From: an uncultured Blautia sp.
GTDB taxonomy: Bacteria; Bacillota; Clostridia; Lachnospirales; Lachnospiraceae
Direction: 5' to 3'
Assembly (NCBI GenBank): GCA_900556555.1
Contig: USPF01000042.1
Span: 1-21,186 of the forward strand
Length of the DNA stretch: 21,186 bases
The position numbers were made by a program, and so were the translations under genes. The notes beneath the pieces are model-generated. The model saw nothing but the letters and a program-made list of their open reading frames with translations. It made no database searches and was not told the DNA's origin. This document shows positions 17,298 through 21,186 of the stretch, one piece after another (the first letter of the stretch is position 1; the number at the start of each line of letters is the position of its first letter).

Positions 17298-17349
17298 TGC
17301 ACACCTTCACTCATCTGTTTTTATTATCATATGAATCAAGGTGCTCAAT
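17296..17349 (-). promoter_or_regulatory. Imperfect 19-position hairpin covering the YtaF/MntP-like ribosome binding site
   Basis: In the mRNA sense ATTGAGCACCTTGATTCAT (17349-17331) can pair with ATGAGTGAAGGTGTGCAAT (17314-17296): 15 Watson-Crick pairs, 2 G-U and 2 mismatches, around a 16-base A/T-rich loop. The downstream arm contains the GAAGG ribosome binding site and the first two bases of the start codon. It could be a translational switch, a protein operator, or a hairpin at the end of the kinase transcript (no T-run follows). Confidence 0.5.
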
Positions 17350-17362
17350 GGTTTCTCACATT

Positions 17363-18283
17363 CTATTCCGGGGTGTGAATCAATGGCACTGCTTCATTTT
17401 TAGGAAGCATGATCTGGACTGCATGCTTCAGATTCTGAATCTGGACTTCCCGGTGTTCCCCTCCGTATTCACCATCAAGAGTCCACGGAACCTCCTCCTC
17501 ACATTGTATATCCAAGGTTGCAGTTTTAAAAACCTCTATCATTTTTGTATCACTGGTTCCTACTAAAGATGCAATAATCTCATTTAATTCAATAATATTT
17601 TTTGGTCTCCGGATCAGCATGACTTCAAACACACCGTCATCCAGCATGACATCTGGGCCTGTAAGATGTTTAAACCCTCCCACAGAGGTCGTATTGCTTA
17701 CCATTCCGAAAATAAATTCACCGTCAAATTCATCCTCATCTCCCTTCACCTGAAGATGATAGGACTTAATATTAAATAGTCTTTGTGTTCCTTCCAGGAT
17801 ATAGGCTGCATGCCCCAGAATATTCTTTAAATCCTGGTTTGTCTCATAAGAAACATCTGTAAATAATCCAAAGGCTGCAATATAGACAAAAATATCATCG
17901 TTAAATTTTCCTGCATCAAAGGCATGTGGTACACCCTCTACAATATCTGTAGCTGCCTGAAGCATATTTTTGGAAATATGAAGACTATTGGCAAAATCAT
18001 TGGTACTTCCTGCCGGTATATAACCTATAGGCTGTGTGTATCCAGCCATAAGCATACCTGTAACGACTTCATCCAGTGTTCCGTCTCCTCCGCTGGCTAC
18101 CACCAGGTCATAAGCTCCTGCCCTCTTTTTTGTTTCTTTCAGCCCATCCATGTAAGCCTGGGTTGGATGAACAGTAACCTCATAACCACCTTTTACAAAA
18201 ATATCCAGAATATCCACCAAACGGTTTTTTATACTTCCTTTGCCTGATCTCGGATTGAAAATAAAAAGCATTTTCTTGCCCAT
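17363..18283 (-). CDS. YegS/BmrU-family lipid (diacylglycerol-type) kinase
   Basis: Cytoplasmic or membrane-associated lipid kinase of the diacylglycerol/sphingosine kinase fold, 306 residues from the ATG at 18283. Nucleotide-binding motifs are FNPRSGKG (9-16), the catalytic-loop ASGGDGTLDEVV (63-74) and IPAGSTNDFA (89-98). The C-terminal beta-sandwich ends with LDGEYGG, typical of the family. I chose 18283 over the ATG at 18334 because GAGGAGGT lies 6 bases upstream, and the 17 extra residues would overlap the terminator region. It follows the ribosomal operon terminator and precedes the YtaF/MntP-like gene. The lipid substrate (diacylglycerol, undecaprenol or other) is unknown. Confidence 0.9.
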   Translation of the reverse strand: MGKKMLFIFNPRSGKGSIKNRLVDILDIFVKGGYEVTVHPTQAYMDGLKETKKRAGAYDLVVASGGDGTLDEVVTGMLMAGYTQPIGYIPAGSTNDFANSLHISKNMLQAATDIVEGVPHAFDAGKFNDDIFVYIAAFGLFTDVSYETNQDLKNILGHAAYILEGTQRLFNIKSYHLQVKGDEDEFDGEFIFGMVSNTTSVGGFKHLTGPDVMLDDGVFEVMLIRRPKNIIELNEIIASLVGTSDTKMIEVFKTATLDIQCEEEVPWTLDGEYGGEHREVQIQNLKHAVQIMLPKNEAVPLIHTPE

Positions 18284-18289
18284 CTCTCT

Positions 18290-18297
18290 ACCTCCTC
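18290..18297 (-). promoter_or_regulatory. Ribosome binding site that decides the lipid kinase start
   Basis: GAGGAGGT on the minus strand, 6 bases before the ATG at 18281-18283. It excludes the longer in-frame start at 18334. Confidence 0.75.
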
Positions 18298-18318
18298 TTT
18301 TCAGCCGGAAACAAAGCA

Positions 18319-18346
18319 CCCGGGAACAGGCCAAAGCCTTCCCGGG
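18319..18346 (-). terminator. Terminator of the rpsM-rplQ operon
   Basis: CCCGGGAA and TTCCCGGG arms with an inner GGC/GCC continuation, 25 bases after the rplQ stop. On the minus strand TGCTTTGTTT follows. The GC-rich stem is convincing; the T-run is interrupted. Confidence 0.7.
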
Positions 18347-18371
18347 CGTAATTTACATGTTATCGTGACTC

Positions 18372-18908
18372 TTAGACTAACTCTAATAATACTTCCATTG
18401 CTGCGTCACCTTTACGTGGTCCAATCTTAACGATTCTTGTGTAACCACCGTTACGTCCTACGTATTTTGGTGCAATTTCTGTAAATAATTTTTCTACTAA
18501 GTCAACTTCTTTTGTATTTTTCTTTTTGCCGGCTGCTGCTGCTGGAACTTCTGTTACAGGGTAAAGAACTTTCAGCATCTGTCTTCTGGCATGTAATCTG
18601 GAAGGAGCATCCTTCTTGATTTCTTTCTGTACTTCATCGTATACAGTAACTTTCTTGCCGTCTACAACTTCTTTTACTCTCTTGCCTTCAGCATCTTTAC
18701 GAGCAACTTTAGCTGTAACAGTAACTGTTTCGAAATTGTCTTTTTCACGAACAGCCATAGCAATCAGACCTTCAGCAATTTTGCGAACTTCTTTTGCTTT
18801 TGTTTCTGTAGTAACGATTTTTCCATGATACAGTAAGTTTGTTACCTGGTTTCTAAGTAACGCTTTTCTCTGGTCAGATGTTCTGCCCAATTTTCTATAT
18901 TTTGCCAT
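18372..18908 (-). CDS. rplQ: 50S ribosomal protein L17 (enlarged form)
   Basis: Large-subunit protein at the exit-tunnel side of the ribosome. From the ATG at 18908 it has 178 residues, against about 120 in B. subtilis. The N-terminus [20 protein letters not shown] and the C-terminal [17 protein letters not shown] are canonical. The extra length is a Lys/Glu/Val-rich insertion at about residues 56-103, before RLHARRQ, and a short Ala/Lys stretch at about 119-131. I chose 18908 because GGAGG lies 9 bases upstream; the ORF extends to 18935, but the added MFHKWRKFK is unlike L17. It is the last gene of the alpha operon, 81 bases after rpoA, and is followed by a terminator. Confidence 0.96.
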   Translation of the reverse strand: MAKYRKLGRTSDQRKALLRNQVTNLLYHGKIVTTETKAKEVRKIAEGLIAMAVREKDNFETVTVTAKVARKDAEGKRVKEVVDGKKVTVYDEVQKEIKKDAPSRLHARRQMLKVLYPVTEVPAAAAGKKKNTKEVDLVEKLFTEIAPKYVGRNGGYTRIVKIGPRKGDAAMEVLLELV

Positions 18909-18917
18909 TTTAAACTT

Positions 18918-18922
18918 CCTCC
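18918..18922 (-). promoter_or_regulatory. Ribosome binding site that decides the rplQ start
   Basis: GGAGG on the minus strand, 9 bases before the ATG at 18906-18908, excluding the longer in-frame ATG at 18935. Confidence 0.75.
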
Positions 18923-18932
18923 ATTTGTGGAA

Positions 18933-18970
18933 CAATGCGCCACGCTCTCTTCGGTCTTACTGACGCATTG
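18933..18970 (-). other. Intercistronic inverted repeat between rpoA and rplQ
   Basis: CAATGCG (18964-18970 on the minus strand) and CGCATTG (18933-18939) form a 7-bp stem with a 24-base loop, inside the 81-base rpoA-rplQ gap and just before the rplQ ribosome binding site. No T-run follows, so it is not a terminator. It may be an mRNA processing or regulatory structure. Confidence 0.3.
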
Positions 18971-18989
18971 CTGTTTGCCCATAAATTGT

Positions 18990-19949
18990 TTATTCTTCGC
19001 TTGGATTTAACTGTAAACCTAATTCTTTCAGTTTTGCCAGAACCTCTTCCAGGGATTTACGTCCTAAGTTACGAACTTTCATCATATCCTCAGAAGTACG
19101 GTTGCACAGCTCTTCTACGGTATTGATACCAGCACGTTTTAAGCAGTTGTAGGAACGAACAGACAGTTCTAACTCGTCAATGTTCATCTCCAGAACTTTT
19201 TCTTTTTCATTGTTTTCTTTCTCGATCATGACTTCAGCAGTCTTTGCACTCTCAGAAAGATCAATGAAGAGGCTTAAATGCTCGCTCAGTACCTTTGCAG
19301 CCAGGCTCACTGCCTCGTCTGCATCCAGTGTTCCGTTTGTATAAATATCCAGTGTCAGCTTGTCATAGTCTGTAACCTGTCCAACACGGGTATTTTCAAC
19401 GGCCATATTTACACGCTCAATTGGTGTATAAATTGAATCTACAGCGATCATGCCGATTGGCATATCATCTGTTTTTCCTTTGTCGGCACTTACATATCCA
19501 CGGCCCTTGGTAATTGTCAGCTCTGCATTGAACTTGCAGTCTGCACCGCCGTTTAAGGTAGCAATTACCTGATTTGGATTCAGAACTTCTAAATCCTGAT
19601 CAACCTGGATGTCTGCACCTGTGACAACACCTTCGCCCTCAAACTCGATATATGCAGTTTTCGGCTCGTTGCTGTCGCTCATGTTCTTGATTGCCAGGTT
19701 TTTCAGATTCATGATGATTTCTGTCACATCTTCTTTTACACCTGGAATAGAACTGAATTCATGGAGAACACCGTCAATTTTTACCTGGCTTACAGCAGCT
19801 CCCGGCAGAGAAGAAAGCATAATTCTTCTTAAAGAGTTGCCAAGTGTAATACCATAACCTCTTTCCAGTGGTTCTACCACGAATTTCCCATATCTCTTAT
19901 CATCAGACATTTCTGTGATTTGAATTTTGGGTTTGTTAAAATCGAACAT
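18990..19949 (-). CDS. rpoA: DNA-directed RNA polymerase subunit alpha
   Basis: Scaffold for RNA polymerase assembly and contact point for upstream promoter elements and activators. 319 residues. The N-terminal domain (about 1-230) has [20 protein letters not shown] (31-50), the dimer/beta-binding segment. A flexible linker (about 232-250) is rich in Glu, Lys and Asn. The C-terminal domain (about 252-315) has [13 protein letters not shown], in which R265, N268, C269 and K271 fall on the same numbers as the DNA-contacting residues of the E. coli protein. AAGGAGGG lies 6 bases before the ATG. It sits between rpsD (45-base gap) and rplQ. Confidence 0.99.
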   Translation of the reverse strand: MFDFNKPKIQITEMSDDKRYGKFVVEPLERGYGITLGNSLRRIMLSSLPGAAVSQVKIDGVLHEFSSIPGVKEDVTEIIMNLKNLAIKNMSDSNEPKTAYIEFEGEGVVTGADIQVDQDLEVLNPNQVIATLNGGADCKFNAELTITKGRGYVSADKGKTDDMPIGMIAVDSIYTPIERVNMAVENTRVGQVTDYDKLTLDIYTNGTLDADEAVSLAAKVLSEHLSLFIDLSESAKTAEVMIEKENNEKEKVLEMNIDELELSVRSYNCLKRAGINTVEELCNRTSEDMMKVRNLGRKSLEEVLAKLKELGLQLNPSEE

Positions 19950-19994
19950 GCAAAGCCCTCCTTGCTACGTGCACCATTCACTTATATAACTTTA

Positions 19995-20588
19995 TTATTT
20001 AGAATATAACTCGACGATTAACACTTCGTTTACTGGAACGTCGATTTCTTCTCTTGTAGGAAGTGCTTTTACTTCGCCTTTTAAAGCTTCCTGGTCAATA
20101 TCCAGCCATGCTGGAACCAGACGTCCGCCGGTTACTTCCAGGATATCTTTGTATCTCTGGGAACCTTTGCATTTTTCTTTGATTTCGATTACATCGCCAG
20201 CTTTTACTAAGTAAGATGGGATGTTAACCTGTTTTCCGTTTACCATTACATGTTTGTGGTCAACGATCTGTCTTGCTTCTTTTCTTGTTCTTGCAAGACC
20301 CATACGGAAGATTACGTTGTCTAAACGTGTTTCCAGCATGATCATTAAGTTTTCACCAGTCTGTCCTGGTTTCTGGTCTGCTTTTTTGTAGTAGTTACGG
20401 AAAGGTTTTTCCAGAACGCCGTAGATAAATTTAGCTTTCTGTTTTTCTCTTAACTGAAGTCCGTATTCGGACATTTTTCTGTTTGCTCTTTTTAACTGTC
20501 TGGTAGATTTTTTGTCAATTCCTAAATATACAGGATCAAGACCAAGGGATCTACATCTTTTCAGAACTGGTACTCTATTTACTGCCAT
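19995..20588 (-). CDS. rpsD: 30S ribosomal protein S4
   Basis: Primary 16S rRNA-binding protein that nucleates 30S body assembly. 197 residues; starts MAVNRVPVLKRCRSLGLDP and contains the S4 RNA-binding domain (about 87-150: LETRLDNVIFRMGLARTRKE, then HVMVNGKQVNIPSYLVKAGD). Only one Cys (C12) occurs near the N-terminus, so this is the zinc-free form. TAGGAGGTC precedes the ATG. It lies in the alpha operon next to rpoA, as in E. coli and unlike B. subtilis, where rpsD is separate. Confidence 0.98.
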   Translation of the reverse strand: MAVNRVPVLKRCRSLGLDPVYLGIDKKSTRQLKRANRKMSEYGLQLREKQKAKFIYGVLEKPFRNYYKKADQKPGQTGENLMIMLETRLDNVIFRMGLARTRKEARQIVDHKHVMVNGKQVNIPSYLVKAGDVIEIKEKCKGSQRYKDILEVTGGRLVPAWLDIDQEALKGEVKALPTREEIDVPVNEVLIVELYSK

Positions 20589-20606
20589 GATTATTTGACC
20601 TCCTAA

Positions 20607-20999
20607 TTAGACTCTTCTACGTTTTGGTGGACGGCATCCATTGTGTGGAACTGGAGTTACGTCTTTGATGCTTGTAACTTCAATACCGCATGCTGCCAGT
20701 GCACGGATTGCTGCTTCTCTTCCTGAACCAGGTCCTTTTACAAAAACGTCAACAGTCTTCAGACCATGAATGATTGCTGCTTTTGCAGCTGTTTCTGCAG
20801 CCATCTGTGCTGCATATGGAGTAGATTTCCTTGAACCTTTAAATCCCAGACCACCGGCACTTGCCCATGATAAAGCATTTCCTTCAGCATCTGTCAATGT
20901 AACGATTGTGTTATTGAAAGAAGACTGGATATGTGCCTGTCCGCGTTCAACGTTTTTCTTAACACGCTTTTTTGTCACTTTTTTTGTAACTTTAGCCAT
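20607..20999 (-). CDS. rpsK: 30S ribosomal protein S11
   Basis: Platform protein of the small subunit near the mRNA exit and E site. 130 residues; basic N-terminal extension ([13 protein letters not shown]), then [40 protein letters not shown] and the conserved C-terminal [17 protein letters not shown]. It follows rpsM by 74 bases, an AT-rich gap in which I see no convincing promoter, and precedes rpsD by 18 bases. Confidence 0.98.
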   Translation of the reverse strand: MAKVTKKVTKKRVKKNVERGQAHIQSSFNNTIVTLTDAEGNALSWASAGGLGFKGSRKSTPYAAQMAAETAAKAAIIHGLKTVDVFVKGPGSGREAAIRALAACGIEVTSIKDVTPVPHNGCRPPKRRRV

Positions 21000-21073
21000 T
21001 TTTAAACTAACCTACTTTCTCTAATATTCAAACTTTTAATAGTAATTTACAATTTCAAGATTATGCTGCTTTA

Positions 21074-21186
21074 TTATTTCTTCTTGTTAGCAACAGTTCT
21101 CTTAGGACCTTTTCTTGTTCTTGCGTTTGTTTTTGTTTTCTGTCCGCGAACAGGAAGTCCTTTACGATGACGGATTCCTCTGTAGC
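21074..21186 (-). CDS. rpsM: 30S ribosomal protein S13, C-terminal part (5' end beyond window)
   Basis: The last 36 residues of S13 are readable, open to the window edge: [20 protein letters not shown] followed by [16 protein letters not shown] and TAA at 21074-21076. The [16 protein letters not shown] signature is diagnostic for the S13 tail, which contacts the decoding region and P-site tRNA. First of the alpha-operon genes seen here. Confidence 0.97.
   Translation of the reverse strand, partial: YRGIRHRKGLPVRGQKTKTNARTRKGPKRTVANKKK

Noticed and set aside
16942..17310. 122-codon minus-strand frame overlapping the YtaF/MntP-like gene
   Set aside because: An out-of-frame reading of the same gene, with no membrane helices or motifs; the other frame has both conserved DS motifs.
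17298..17362. yybP-ykoY manganese riboswitch before the MntP-like gene
   Set aside because: The gap is only 65 bases and lacks the conserved loops of that riboswitch; only a simple long hairpin is seen.
18909..18935. Nine extra N-terminal residues of L17 (start at 18935)
   Set aside because: GGAGG is correctly placed only for the ATG at 18908, and [10 protein letters not shown] is the canonical L17 start.
1..21186. Mobile elements, CRISPR arrays, toxin-antitoxin pairs, tRNA or rRNA genes
   Set aside because: I looked for transposase motifs, regularly spaced repeats, cloverleaf sequences and small gene pairs and found none; the region is compact core chromosome.

Overview
The window looks like chromosomal DNA of a low-to-moderate GC anaerobic Firmicute, most likely a Lachnospiraceae member of the Blautia/Dorea/Ruminococcus gnavus type. 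This is inferred from a type III glutamine synthetase, a class III (Fbp-type) fructose-1,6-bisphosphatase, the gene order rpsM-rpsK-rpsD-rpoA-rplQ, an enlarged L17, strong AGGAGG-type ribosome binding sites and a YesM/YesN two-component pair. No species call is justified without a search. All 18 genes, including two cut by the window edges, lie on the minus strand, so transcription runs from 21186 towards 1. I see no transposon, phage gene, CRISPR array, tRNA or rRNA, and no gene-free stretch longer than about 160 bases.

In transcription order: (1) 21186-18372 is the end of the ribosomal protein/RNA polymerase alpha operon (rpsM partial, rpsK, rpsD, rpoA, rplQ), closed by a GC-rich terminator at 18319-18346. 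(2) 18283-16737 holds a YegS/BmrU-type lipid kinase and a YtaF/MntP-type membrane protein. The ribosome binding site and start of the latter lie inside a long imperfect hairpin. (3) 16627-14513 is glnN, with a candidate promoter before it and a strong terminator after it. (4) 14426-11728 is a two-gene unit of a MoxR-type AAA ATPase and a VWA-domain protein, ended by a terminator at 11626-11668. (5) 11569-6313 is a probable operon of a CdaR/PucR-type regulator, ftsE, ftsX, an S41 C-terminal processing peptidase and an MFS transporter. (6) 6244-1 starts at a well-formed sigma-A-type promoter with a dyad in its spacer. It carries an FMN-dependent alpha-hydroxy-acid dehydrogenase-like protein with an N-terminal cysteine cluster, fbp, a YesM-type histidine kinase and a YesN-type response regulator that runs off the window.

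Functional themes are core translation and transcription, nitrogen assimilation (GlnN), cell-wall remodelling at division (FtsEX plus a Ctp protease), gluconeogenesis (Fbp) and sugar sensing (YesMN). Nothing here is a clearly new defence or mobile system. The best candidates for undescribed biology are the orphan MoxR/VWA pair beside glnN, the hairpin sequestering the YtaF/MntP-like start, the cysteine cluster on the FMN enzyme, and the unusually tight fbp-yesMN junction.
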